Origin: an uncultured Clostridia bacterium
Lineage (GTDB): Bacteria > Bacillota > Clostridia > TANB77 > CAG-508
DNA: 17,763 bases
Direction: 5' to 3'
NCBI GenBank assembly: GCA_947632745.1
Contig: CANRQH010000016.1
Coordinates: 1 to 17,763, forward strand
In this document: positions 7,332 to 14,683 of the stretch, piece after piece
Position numbering within the stretch: the first letter of the stretch is position 1
Layout: each line of letters begins with the position of its first letter
The notes under the pieces: model-generated
The model's input: the letters and a program-made list of their open reading frames with translations, nothing else
Told to the model about the DNA's origin: nothing
Databases searched by the model: none
Position numbers and translations under genes: made by a program

Positions 7332-8565
7332 ATGAATCAAAATGATGAATTTAAAAACGTAATTAATACTAATAAAAGCTATAACAAAACTTTTAAACAA
7401 AATTTTGCAGTTCCATTTTTAAGTGGAGCTTTAGGTTGTGCATTAGTTATTCGGAACCTGTTTTGGAGTTCCAAGCATTAAAACTAAACTTATTGGAGGA
7501 ACAAAAAGCTCTATACAAGCAACAAATACATCTACAAATACAGGAATAGTAAATAACGATTTAATATCGCTTTCAAAATATTCAGATACATCAGTTTATG
7601 CTGCAAGTAAAATCTTGCCATCAATTGTTGGAATTTCTATTACTTATAATGTAACAAGTTCAAATCCATTTTTTAGTATGTTTGGTGGAGGAGGAACATC
7701 TGAAGCACAAGCGACAGGTTCTGGAATAATTATTAGTGAAGATGGTTATATTGTTACAAATAACCATGTGGTAGATTCTTCTTCAGAGTCAACATACTAC
7801 GACATTTCTGAAGCAACATCTTTAAAAGTTACTCTATATGGAGATGATACACAATATGATGCTAAAGTTGTAGGAAAAGATGCACAAACAGATTTAGCTG
7901 TTTTAAAAATTGATAAAACCGACTTAACAGCTGCTGAATTTGCAGATTCTGATTCTTTAAAAGTAGGTGAATTTGCAATGGCTGTTGGAAATCCATTAGA
8001 TTTAGGAACAACTATCACTTGTGGCGTTATAAGTGCTTTAAATAGAGAAGTACAAGATACTGAGGGAGGCACAGCTTATACATGTATTCAAACAGATGCA
8101 GCTATAAATTCTGGAAATAGTGGTGGAGCTTTAGTCAACAGTCAAGGTCAAGTTATTGGAATAAACACTCTTAAGGTTTCAAGTACTGGAGTTGAAGGAA
8201 TTGGATTTGCAATACCTATTAATTCTACAACAGATATAATTGATCAATTAATAGAATATAAACATGTAAAAAGACCATATATTGGTATTTCAGGTAGAGA
8301 CTTAAATGAAGAAACAGCTAATAGATATAACCTAGTTGTTGGTGTTTATGTAGTTTCAGTTGATGAATTTTCAGCTGCAGAAAAAGCAGGTTTAAAGGTT
8401 GGAGATGTAATTATTGAAGCTGATGGACAAAAAATTACTAAAATGGATGAACTAAATGAAGTTAAAAATAAACATTCTATTGGAGACACAATTAAATTAA
8501 AAATAAATCGTGATGGACAAGAAAAAGACATTAATTTAACTTTAGGTGAACAAAATTCTAATTAA
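7332..8565 (+). CDS. HtrA/DegP-like serine protease with PDZ domain, frameshifted
   Basis: Membrane-anchored S1C protease for envelope protein quality control. The gene starts at ATG 7332 with GGAGG 8 nt upstream. Frame 1 reads MNQNDEFKN to residue 40, inside a hydrophobic anchor. One extra base near C7452 then shifts the frame and would stop translation within about ten codons. Removing it gives a continuous 410-aa protein: anchor about 25-47, a linker, then the protease domain with triad H145 (TNNHVVD), D187 (TDLAVLKID) and S263 (GNSGGAL), and a C-terminal PDZ domain from about 305 (RPYIGISGRDLN, AGLKVGDVI). As read, only the downstream part is open, and an internal TTG at 7615 could give a soluble 316-aa form. 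A sequencing error or a recent mutation are the simplest explanations, because everything downstream is intact. Confidence 0.85.
7448..7456 (+). other. Single-base frameshift site in the HtrA-like gene
   Basis: The codons run GTT ATT CGG AAC in the start frame, while homology-like reading needs GTT ATT GGA ACC. The extra C at 7452 creates a CGG codon, otherwise rare in such AT-rich genes. It is not in a homopolymer run, and the shifted frame stops at 7479-7481. Confidence 0.75.
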
Positions 8566-8615
8566 TTTTTCACCTTAAGTTCACACAATGGACAAATTTA
8601 TATTGTATATTAATT

Positions 8616-8644
8616 AAAGATAATTGAAAAAACAATTATCTTTT
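8616..8644 (+). terminator. AT-rich terminator-like hairpin after the HtrA-like gene
   Basis: AAAGATAATTG (8616-8626) pairs perfectly with CAATTATCTTT (8633-8643) around six A. Only a short T run follows, so it is weaker than the hairpin at 8673-8699. Confidence 0.45.
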
Positions 8645-8672
8645 AATGAAAAACATCCCCTTTTATTTTCAA

Positions 8673-8702
8673 AAAGAGAAGCAACTTAAGCTTCTCTTTT
8701 TT
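8673..8702. terminator. Bidirectional intrinsic terminator between convergent genes
   Basis: AAGAGAAGC and GCTTCTCTT lie in arms 8673-8682/8690-8699 around a 7-nt loop. T runs follow on the plus strand (8697-8702), and T's follow on the minus strand through the A run at 8671-8675. It serves both the protease gene and the minus-strand gene whose stop codon overlaps the hairpin edge at 8701. Confidence 0.8.
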
Positions 8703-9552
8703 ATCTAAAAATTATTACATTCATTTCACTTGTAAATTCAGTGTTTCCATATGGATACACCACATATAAATATCCATTTTGTCCAATGAAAAATTCTTCT
8801 GAATTTTGTATTTTATATGTATCTGCTTCCGCATCTCTTACATTTACATCGTACCCTGCATCTCTTAATCTTAAATTTTCTTCTTGTGATTTATTTACTT
8901 CCTGCTTAATTTGATTATTTGCATTATTTATATCTATATTTTTTTTATTTATTACTTCATCTATTTGAACTTTTTTATTTTCTTTTAAATTGTAGTTATA
9001 TGTTTTTACTATTATTCTTTCATTATTATCTCCTTCTTTTAATTCAGACATAATAACTAAAGATAATATTTCATCATTAATATAAGTCTTATATCTTATA
9101 TTGTAAATTCTATTTTTAGTTGTATCTGCTTCTTTTATACTGTCTGCTTTATCTTTAAATATAGATTTTATTTCTTTGTTTATTTCTTTCGGAATATTTT
9201 CATTAATATTAAAATATGGTATTTTTATGTCTAATGTATAATTAGCATCTTGTTCTTGAATATTATAAGCTGTTAAAACTAAATCTTCTTCTTCTCGTAT
9301 CTTTTTTACATTTCCTGTAAAAGCTTTAACTGTGTCTATATCGTTTGTGAATATGTTCATAAAATTTTCTTTTAAGCTTTTATATTCCTCATCTTCTTTT
9401 TCGCTTGTTATTCCAAATATTACACCTAATTTTTCATCTTTAAAAAATTGCATATATACTGCTATTCCTATGGATATTAAACAAATAATGATAATTATTA
9501 TATAGACTATATGTCTTATTTCAAGCCTTTTTTTTTCTATAACTGGTCTCAT
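8701..9552 (-). CDS. Single-pass membrane protein with RsiV/DUF3298-like ectodomain
   Basis: A 283-aa protein with a short basic cytoplasmic end (EKKRLEIRH), one very hydrophobic helix at about 13-34 and an extracytoplasmic domain. The C-terminal half resembles the DUF3298/RsiV fold: INKEIKSIF, then strands around NIRYKTYINDEILSL, YNYNLKENKKVQIDEV, and FFIGQNGYLYVVYPYG near the end. RsiV itself is an anti-sigma factor and lysozyme sensor, but here the cytoplasmic part is too short for an anti-sigma domain and no sigma factor is adjacent, so only the ectodomain likeness is claimed. The ATG has AGGAAGG overlapping the stop of the upstream 185-aa gene, 15 nt away, so the two are cotranscribed. 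Its role is unknown. Confidence 0.65.
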   Translation of the reverse strand: MRPVIEKKRLEIRHIVYIIIIIICLISIGIAVYMQFFKDEKLGVIFGITSEKEDEEYKSLKENFMNIFTNDIDTVKAFTGNVKKIREEEDLVLTAYNIQEQDANYTLDIKIPYFNINENIPKEINKEIKSIFKDKADSIKEADTTKNRIYNIRYKTYINDEILSLVIMSELKEGDNNERIIVKTYNYNLKENKKVQIDEVINKKNIDINNANNQIKQEVNKSQEENLRLRDAGYDVNVRDAEADTYKIQNSEEFFIGQNGYLYVVYPYGNTEFTSEMNVIIFR

Positions 9553-9567
9553 AAAATTTTATCCTTC

Positions 9568-10125
9568 CTATTTGTTTCTTCTAAAAAGTTTATTAATAAA
9601 TTCTATAATTTTTATTTTTATCTTTTCATACCATTTCAATTGATTATGTGCTATTGGTAATGTTGTATTTATTTCCTTGATTCTGCTTTGTTCACTTTTT
9701 AAAACATTTATTTTCTCTTCATGACTAATTTCCCCTTGTTGTATATCTTCATCATCTTTTTTATCTATTTTCTCTTGTTGTATATTTTCGTTATCTTTTT
9801 CATTTAAGTTTTCTTGTTTTACTTCTTCTACACTATGTTCTTTTTTGTTGCCTTCTATATTTAATTCATAAATTTCTTTATTTTCTCCCTCTACATTCCA
9901 ATATTTCATGGCAATCCAAGATAGAATAGGCAAAGTTTCTGATTGTAAATTTTGCTCTTCTAATAATATTTCTGAAGATATTTGTGGTTTATATTCTGGG
10001 TCTGCTTTTGACTTTAATACTTCTAGCATTTCCATTGGAAGTGCTTCTAATAGTTTTTCATCATCTATTAATTTTAAAATTTCAATTACTTCTGAATAAG
10101 CTTTACTATTATTATCTTTTTCCAT
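9568..10125 (-). CDS. Uncharacterised small-family protein, paralogue of 14684-15118
   Basis: No function recognised. The 185-aa protein has an N-terminal helical domain (about 1-85: KAYSEVIEILK, LPMEMLEVLK, ETLPILSWIAMKYW). A charged, low-complexity middle follows (about 90-140) with a 13-aa tandem repeat (DNENIQQEKI / DDEDIQQGEI), then a basic aromatic C-terminal tail (KWYEKIKIKIIEFINKLFRR) that looks amphipathic. The N-terminal domain and the tail both align with the 144-aa protein at 14684-15118, which lacks the repeat region. The ATG has AAAGGAT a few nt upstream. It is followed 15 nt later by the RsiV-like membrane protein gene. The basic tail could bind membrane or nucleic acid, which is an inference from composition only. 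Confidence 0.75.
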   Translation of the reverse strand: MEKDNNSKAYSEVIEILKLIDDEKLLEALPMEMLEVLKSKADPEYKPQISSEILLEEQNLQSETLPILSWIAMKYWNVEGENKEIYELNIEGNKKEHSVEEVKQENLNEKDNENIQQEKIDKKDDEDIQQGEISHEEKINVLKSEQSRIKEINTTLPIAHNQLKWYEKIKIKIIEFINKLFRRNK

Positions 10126-10160
10126 TTGTGTATCCTTTCATATTATAATTATTTTATCTT

Positions 10161-10236
10161 TTGCCTTACACATTAATTGAATTTACATTATTATTTGTTT
10201 TACATATTAACTGAATTTATTTTTTGCCTTACATAT
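10161..10236. repeat. Diverged short duplication at the 3' end of the TrmH-family gene
   Basis: An 18-nt unit reading ACATATTAACTGAATTTA at 10202-10219 recurs 33 nt away as ACACATTAATTGAATTTA at 10169-10186. TTTTGCCTTACA also occurs on both sides (near 10161 and 10224). It covers the end of the methyltransferase gene and the gap before the 185-aa gene. Confidence 0.5.
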
Positions 10237-11000
10237 TCGTATAAAATTACACCTGTTGCAACTGAAGCATTTAAGCTTTCTGCTTTGCCAAGCATTGGAA
10301 TTATAGCTTTTTCGTCTGCCAAGTTTATAACTTCTTTTGAAACTCCATTTGCTTCATTTCCAATTACTATTATTTTATTTTTTAAATTAATATCATAAAT
10401 TGATTTTTTAGCATCTAATGATGTTACCATTATTTCATAATTTTTCTGCTTTATTTCTTCTAAAGTTTTAGCAAAATCTTGGGCTATTATAATTTTAACT
10501 CTAAACATTGCACCCATTGTAGAACGAATAACCTTAGAATTGTATGCATCTACTGTTCCTTTGGAAACTATTATTTGCTTTAAACCTACACTATCTGCTG
10601 TTCTTATAATTGTACCTAAATTTCCTGGGTCTTGTACATCATCTAAAGCTAATATTATATCTTGTGTATAATCTATTTTTTCTTCGTTTAAAGGTTTATC
10701 TATAATAGCTAAAATGCCTTGTGGATTTTCTACCTCTGTTAATAATTTAAAAATGTTATTTGGCACTTTTATGCATTCAAACTTTTCTATATCTTGACCC
10801 ACGTTTTTTTGCATAAAGCTACTATTTAAAGCATCTTCACTTATTATTATTTTATCTATTTTTGCTTTTTCTTGAATAGCTTCCTTTATTAATTTTACAC
10901 CTTCTATTAAATATTTACAATAGGTATCTCTATGTTTTTTTTCTTTTAATTTTATTATTTGCTTAATTAAAGCATTCTCTTTACTTGTTATTGTTTGCAT
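10200..11000 (-). CDS. TrmH/SpoU-family RNA 2'-O-methyltransferase
   Basis: A SPOUT-fold, SAM-dependent 2'-O-ribose methyltransferase acting on rRNA or tRNA. Residues 1-100 form the SpoU substrate-binding domain (KYLIEGVKLIKEA). The three SpoU motifs follow: motif 1 DDVQDPGNLGTIIRTAD (120-136, with N127 and R133), motif 2 IVIGNEANGVS (211-221) and motif 3 IPMLGKAESLNASVATG (234-250), which make the trefoil knot and SAM pocket. The length of 266 aa is normal for the rRNA-type (RlmB/TsnR/YsgA-like) members; the exact target nucleotide cannot be read from sequence. It starts 96 nt after the TrmL gene and is probably transcribed with it. The upstream ribosome binding site is weak (AAGAG). Confidence 0.92.
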   Translation of the reverse strand: MQTITSKENALIKQIIKLKEKKHRDTYCKYLIEGVKLIKEAIQEKAKIDKIIISEDALNSSFMQKNVGQDIEKFECIKVPNNIFKLLTEVENPQGILAIIDKPLNEEKIDYTQDIILALDDVQDPGNLGTIIRTADSVGLKQIIVSKGTVDAYNSKVIRSTMGAMFRVKIIIAQDFAKTLEEIKQKNYEIMVTSLDAKKSIYDINLKNKIIVIGNEANGVSKEVINLADEKAIIPMLGKAESLNASVATGVILYEYVRQKINSVNM

Positions 11001-11096
11001 TTTTTACTCTTTTCTTTTTTTATTTTCTTTTTTATTAATTATTCTCTAAGTAATAATTTTATATTATCAAATTGGCACCTTAGCACTTATAGATTC

Positions 11097-11606
11097 TTAA
11101 TTTTTATCATCAAAATATGTGCTTACCCCTTGCAAATCTTCAAAATTATGCTGTCTTAAAATCTCATAAGTTATTATAGCAACTGAATTTGATAAATTAA
11201 GAGACCTTAAAGTTGGAAGCATCGGTATTCTTATGGTCTTTTTATCTAAGTATTTTTGTAATAAATCCTCTGGCAAGCCTTTTGTTTCTTTACCATATAG
11301 TACAAAAACTTCATCCATTTTAGAATAATCTATATCTGTATATTTTGTCTTGCCTTTTGTTGTTGCAAAAAACATGTTGTTTTCTTCTGGTTTATATTTT
11401 TGTAAAAATTCTTCAAGTGATTTATGTTCTTCAATTTCAATTTTGTCCCAATAATCTAGCCCTGCTCTTCTTACTGATTTTTCGTCTATTTTAAATCCTA
11501 ATGGGTGAACTAAGTGAAGTTTAGCTCCTGTTATTGCACATGTTCTTGCAATATTTCCTGTATTTTGTGGTATTTCTGGCTCTACCATTACTATGTGTTG
11601 TTTCAT
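11097..11606 (-). CDS. trmL: tRNA (cytidine(34)-2'-O)-methyltransferase TrmL
   Basis: A 169-aa minimal SPOUT enzyme, a homologue of E. coli TrmL (YibK) and B. subtilis CspR. It methylates the wobble C/U34 of tRNA-Leu isoacceptors. The family landmarks are clear: IVMVEPEIPQNTGNIARTC at the N-terminus, LVHPLGFKIDEKSVRRAGLD, LYGKETKGLP (SAM-binding loop) and IPMLPTLRSLNLSNSVAI (knot). Unlike the neighbouring 266-aa enzyme it lacks an extra substrate domain, as expected since TrmL works as a dimer. It lies between lepA (82 nt upstream) and the TrmH-family gene. The ribosome binding site is weak (GAAGA about 8 nt before the ATG). Confidence 0.95.
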   Translation of the reverse strand: MKQHIVMVEPEIPQNTGNIARTCAITGAKLHLVHPLGFKIDEKSVRRAGLDYWDKIEIEEHKSLEEFLQKYKPEENNMFFATTKGKTKYTDIDYSKMDEVFVLYGKETKGLPEDLLQKYLDKKTIRIPMLPTLRSLNLSNSVAIITYEILRQHNFEDLQGVSTYFDDKN

Positions 11607-11688
11607 TTTTATTCTTCTTTCTTTTTGGTTTAATCTTACATATTGAATTTTGCTTTGCGTTTTGCAAATTTACTTTTATTGTATTTTT

Positions 11689-13506
11689 CTATTTTGATTC
11701 GTCATCTAATTTTAAAACTGATAAAAATGCTTCTTGTGGCACTTCTACTTTTCCTATTTGTCTCATTCTAGCTTTACCACGTTTTTGCTTTTCCAAAAGT
11801 TTTTTCTTTCTAGTTATATCTCCACCATAGCATTTTGCTAAAACGTCTTTTCTTAATGCTGAAATTGTTTCTCTTGCAATTATTGTGCCTCCAACTACTG
11901 CTTGAAGAGGAATGGTAAATAAATGTCTTGGTATTACTGTTTTTAGTTTTTCTACCATCTTTTTTCCTCTTGTATATGCCATGTCTTTGTGGACTATAAA
12001 TGACAAAGCATCAACCGCTTCTCCATTTACATGTATATCTAATTTTACAAGTTTTGCTTCTTTATATTCTTTAAATTCATAATCAAAAGATGCATAACCT
12101 TTTGTTTTTGATTTTAAGTTATCAAAGAAGTCATAAATTATTTCGTTTAATGGCATCTCGTAAATTAAATTTACTCTGTTTTCATCTAAATACTGCATAT
12201 CTACATATATTCCACGCCTATTTTGGCACATTTCCATTATTCCACCTACATATTCTTTTGGTGTAAAAATATTTGCTGTAACTATTGGCTCTTCAATATA
12301 TGCAATTTCTGCAGGTGCTGGCAAATCCCCTGGATTATAGATTTCAATTACTTTTCCATTTGTTTTATGTACTTTGTATATAACTGACGGTGCTGTGGTA
12401 ATTAAGCCTAAATCGAATTCTCTATCTAGTCTTTCTTGTATTATTTCTAAATGAAGCAATCCTAAAAAGCCACATCTAAAACCATAACCTAGTGCTTGTG
12501 ATGTTTCTTTTTCATATTCTAAAGCTGCATCATTTAATTTTAATTTTTCTAAAGCTTGTTTTAAAGCTTCAAATTCACTTCCATCTATTGGGTAAATTCC
12601 ACAATATACCATAGGTTGCACTTTTTTATATCCTTTTAATGGTTCATTTGCTGGGTTATTTTTTAAAGTAATTGTATCTCCTACATGAATTTCAGATAAA
12701 TTTTTTATACTCGCCGCAATATAACCAACTTCTCCTGCTTTTAGTTCTTCTGCTGGTATATAGTTTCCTGGTGCAAAATATCCGACTTCTGTAACTGTAA
12801 AATCTTTTTTTGCTTGCATAAGTGTAATTTCGTCTCCTACTTTTACTTTTCCATCTATTACTCTTACATATGCAACTGCACCTTTGTAATTATCATAGTA
12901 TGAATCAAATATTAAACATTTTGTTTTTGTGTCTTCCTTCCCTTTTGGACATGGCAAATCTGTTACTATTTTTTCTAAAACTTCTTCTACATTTAAACCT
13001 GTTTTTGCTGAAATACATGGACAACCAACAGCTGGTATTCCAATTATATCTTCAATTTCTTTTTGTATTTCTTCTGGCCTTGCACTTGGCAGGTCTATTT
13101 TATTTATAACAGGCAAAATTTCCAAATTATTATCTATTGCTAAATAAACATTTGCTAATGTTTGTGCTTCAACACCTTGTGTACTATCTACAATTAAAAT
13201 TGCTCCATCACATGCAGCTAAGCTTCTTGATACCTCATAATTAAAGTCCACATGTCCTGGAGTATCTATTAAATTAAATGTATATTCTTGTCCATCTTTA
13301 GCTTTGTATTTCATCCTTACAGATTGTGCTTTAATTGTTATTCCTCTTTCACGCTCTATATCCATATTGTCTAAAACTTGAGCTTCCATTTCTCTTGTAG
13401 ATAAACTCCCTGTTAGTTCTATTAATCTATCTGCTAAGGTTGACTTTCCATGGTCAATATGTGCTATTATGCTAAAGTTTCTAATATATTTTTGATATTC
13501 ATTCAT
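11689..13506 (-). CDS. lepA: Elongation factor 4 (LepA), ribosomal back-translocase GTPase
   Basis: A 605-aa translational GTPase that binds ribosomes and affects initiation and translocation, especially under stress. The G domain has AHIDHGKS (15-22), DTPGH and NKID, with the effector segment RERGITIKAQ. Later come the EF-G-like domains II, III and V and the LepA C-terminal domain, ending AKCYGGDITRKKKLLEKQK, GKARMRQIGKVEVPQEAFL, all intact. The open frame extends upstream to 13596, but that extension would cross a clear promoter (13553-13581) and the end of the rhodanese gene. I chose 13506 because MNEYQKYIRNFSIIAHIDHG is the standard family start and AAGG stands 5 nt before it. An ATG at 13518 is a less likely alternative. 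Confidence 0.97.
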   Translation of the reverse strand: MNEYQKYIRNFSIIAHIDHGKSTLADRLIELTGSLSTREMEAQVLDNMDIERERGITIKAQSVRMKYKAKDGQEYTFNLIDTPGHVDFNYEVSRSLAACDGAILIVDSTQGVEAQTLANVYLAIDNNLEILPVINKIDLPSARPEEIQKEIEDIIGIPAVGCPCISAKTGLNVEEVLEKIVTDLPCPKGKEDTKTKCLIFDSYYDNYKGAVAYVRVIDGKVKVGDEITLMQAKKDFTVTEVGYFAPGNYIPAEELKAGEVGYIAASIKNLSEIHVGDTITLKNNPANEPLKGYKKVQPMVYCGIYPIDGSEFEALKQALEKLKLNDAALEYEKETSQALGYGFRCGFLGLLHLEIIQERLDREFDLGLITTAPSVIYKVHKTNGKVIEIYNPGDLPAPAEIAYIEEPIVTANIFTPKEYVGGIMEMCQNRRGIYVDMQYLDENRVNLIYEMPLNEIIYDFFDNLKSKTKGYASFDYEFKEYKEAKLVKLDIHVNGEAVDALSFIVHKDMAYTRGKKMVEKLKTVIPRHLFTIPLQAVVGGTIIARETISALRKDVLAKCYGGDITRKKKLLEKQKRGKARMRQIGKVEVPQEAFLSVLKLDDESK

Positions 13507-13552
13507 ATTTACCTTCATTCCTTCCAAGGTATAGGTCTTTTTCACTTTAGGT

Positions 13553-13581
13553 ATTTTATCATAAATTATGGAAAAGCTCAA
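13553..13581 (-). promoter_or_regulatory. Extended -10 promoter of lepA
   Basis: On the minus strand, TTGAGC (13576-13581) and TAAAAT (13553-13558) are separated by 17 nt, with TG at the extended -10 position. It starts 12 nt past the rhodanese stop codon. Confidence 0.62.
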
Positions 13582-13592
13582 GTATTTATTAA

Positions 13593-13931
13593 TCAATAAT
13601 TTTCTAAACCACCATATAAATTATATACCTCTGTATATCCCATCTGTTTTAATTTTTTATATGCTTTTGTACTTCTGAATCCACTTGCACAATATACAAC
13701 AATTGGTTTATTTTTATTTTTTATTATTTTTTCAAAATTTTCATCTATTTCATACTCTGGCACATTTATGCTTTCTTCTATGTGACTTTCATTATATTCT
13801 CTAGCACTTCTTACATCTATAATTTCAGCTCCATTTAATTGCTTTTCTTTTAATTCTTCTAAAGTTACATCATATTCTTCCATATGCCTAAATAGTACTT
13901 TTTTTAATTTATATTTTATTTTGTCTAACAT
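13593..13931 (-). CDS. Rhodanese-like domain protein
   Basis: A 112-aa single-domain rhodanese, a cytoplasmic sulfur carrier or sulfurtransferase type. After a basic N-terminal helix (about 1-16), the domain runs from EIIDVRSAREYNESHI (the DVRxxxE signature at 39-45) to the active-site loop CASGFRS (81-87). C81 is present, so the enzyme could carry a persulfide; it ends YNLYGGLENY. The substrate is unknown. The ATG at 13931 has GGAGG 8 nt upstream and a good promoter at 13963-13990. The next Met (residue 17) would lose the helix and has no ribosome binding site of that quality. It precedes lepA by 86 nt, and lepA has its own promoter. Confidence 0.9.
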   Translation of the reverse strand: MLDKIKYKLKKVLFRHMEEYDVTLEELKEKQLNGAEIIDVRSAREYNESHIEESINVPEYEIDENFEKIIKNKNKPIVVYCASGFRSTKAYKKLKQMGYTEVYNLYGGLENY

Positions 13932-13962
13932 TTTATTTCCTCCAAAAAAAGTTCATTATTAT

Positions 13963-13990
13963 ATTATATGATTGGTTTTTATTTTATCAA
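13963..13990 (-). promoter_or_regulatory. Sigma-A-type promoter of the rhodanese gene, overlapping a DnaA-box-like site
   Basis: On the minus strand, TTGATA (13985-13990) and TATAAT (13963-13968) are separated by 16 nt. The -35 hexamer lies inside TTATCAACA (13984-13992), a one-mismatch DnaA box on the plus strand. Confidence 0.55.
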
Positions 13991-14030
13991 CAATTTATAT
14001 ATATTTTTTTACTATGTACAATAACATTAT

Positions 14031-14048
14031 ATGTTACAAATGTTACAT
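14031..14048 (+). repeat. Tandem 9-nt repeat upstream of the rhodanese gene
   Basis: ATGTTACAA (14031-14039) is followed directly by ATGTTACAT (14040-14048), one mismatch. An AACAT/ATGTT inverted pair overlaps its left end. It could be a regulator site or chance in AT-rich DNA. Confidence 0.4.
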
Positions 14049-14107
14049 TAAAAATACATGAAAATTTTGTCATCTTTTATATTTTCTTGTTTAAATGATA
14101 CTTTTTA

Positions 14108-14134
14108 GCTCATTTTTTGTCATAAAAAATTAGC
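14108..14134. repeat. Inverted repeat (hairpin) in the gene-free stretch
   Basis: Arms 14108-14118 and 14124-14134 pair over 11 positions with one mismatch around the loop GTCAT. Neither strand has a T run right after the stem, so it is not a typical terminator. Confidence 0.45.
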
Positions 14135-14202
14135 CAAGTTTACATTTACATTACAATTATGTCTATCAAACCACATTATGTATATTGATTTATGTCTTCT
14201 AT

Positions 14203-14300
14203 TTATCCACATATATTGTGGACAATGTGGATAAGTCTGTGAATAAGTTTTAATTATAGCTTTTTGGGTTTTAAGTTATTCACAGTTTTCCTGTTGATAA
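14203..14300. other. Cluster of six DnaA-box-like sites
   Basis: Perfect TTATCCACA sites occur at 14203-14211 (plus) and 14226-14234 (minus). One-mismatch sites lie at 14217-14225 (minus, TTGTCCACA), 14238-14246 (minus, TTATTCACA), 14276-14284 (plus, TTATTCACA) and 14292-14300 (minus, TTATCAACA). A seventh site lies apart at 13984-13992. The cluster is in a 421-nt stretch without genes (13932-14352), and the DNA right of it (14300-14400) is almost purely A/T. Candidates are a replication origin, a DnaA-titrating cluster or a DnaA-controlled regulatory region. No dnaA, dnaN, rpmH or gyrB is near and genes on both sides run the same way, so it is not a textbook oriC. Confidence 0.75.
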
Positions 14301-14352
14301 TTTGTGTATTACTTTTTTATTTTTTTAAAAAGTTTTTATGTTTATCTTTTAT

Positions 14353-14628
14353 TTAAATCATATATTTTAAATATATAAAAATTAATATTTCTAGTATTAA
14401 TATTAGAGGCATTCCTATTGTGAATTTTAACTTTTTAGTTTTATGGTGAAATACATACATGCCAGCGATAGTGCCAACTCCACCACCTAAAATTGTAAAC
14501 ATGAAAAGTGAGTTTTCTGGAATTCTTCTATTTCCCATTTTGGCTTTATGTTTATCAATTCCCATAACTAAAAAACCTAAAATATTAATTATTAATAAAT
14601 ATATTATTGCAATTTGTGTAATACTCAA
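14353..14628 (-). CDS. DUF1294 family small membrane protein
   Basis: A 91-aa protein with three hydrophobic segments (about 5-23, 42-60 and 70-90) and the DUF1294 core: GIDKHKAKMGNRRIPE in the first loop, LGGGVGTIAGMYVFHHKT at the second segment, then LKF leading to the last helix. The family's function is unknown. The start codon is TTG (14628-14626), supported by GAAGG 7 nt before it and by the family length. It follows the 144-aa gene by 55 nt on the same strand and may be read with it. The DnaA-box cluster lies just beyond its stop codon. Confidence 0.9.
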   Translation of the reverse strand: MSITQIAIIYLLIINILGFLVMGIDKHKAKMGNRRIPENSLFMFTILGGGVGTIAGMYVFHHKTKKLKFTIGMPLILILEILIFIYLKYMI

Positions 14629-14683
14629 CTTTGTTCCTTCTTTCTTTAAACTACATTGCTTAATTAATAATACAATGCAATAA

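Noticed and set aside
7448..7481. Programmed ribosomal frameshift in the HtrA-like gene
   Set aside because: There is no slippery heptamer, stimulatory stem or internal Shine-Dalgarno-like sequence, and HtrA genes are not known for it. An error or mutation is simpler.
13509..13596. N-terminal 30-residue extension of LepA
   Set aside because: It would cross the lepA promoter and overlap the rhodanese stop, and the family starts at MNEYQKYIRNF-like sequence.
13932..14352. Calling the DnaA-box cluster the chromosomal oriC outright
   Set aside because: No dnaA, dnaN, rpmH, recF or gyrB nearby, and genes on both sides run the same way. Kept as a DnaA-box cluster only.
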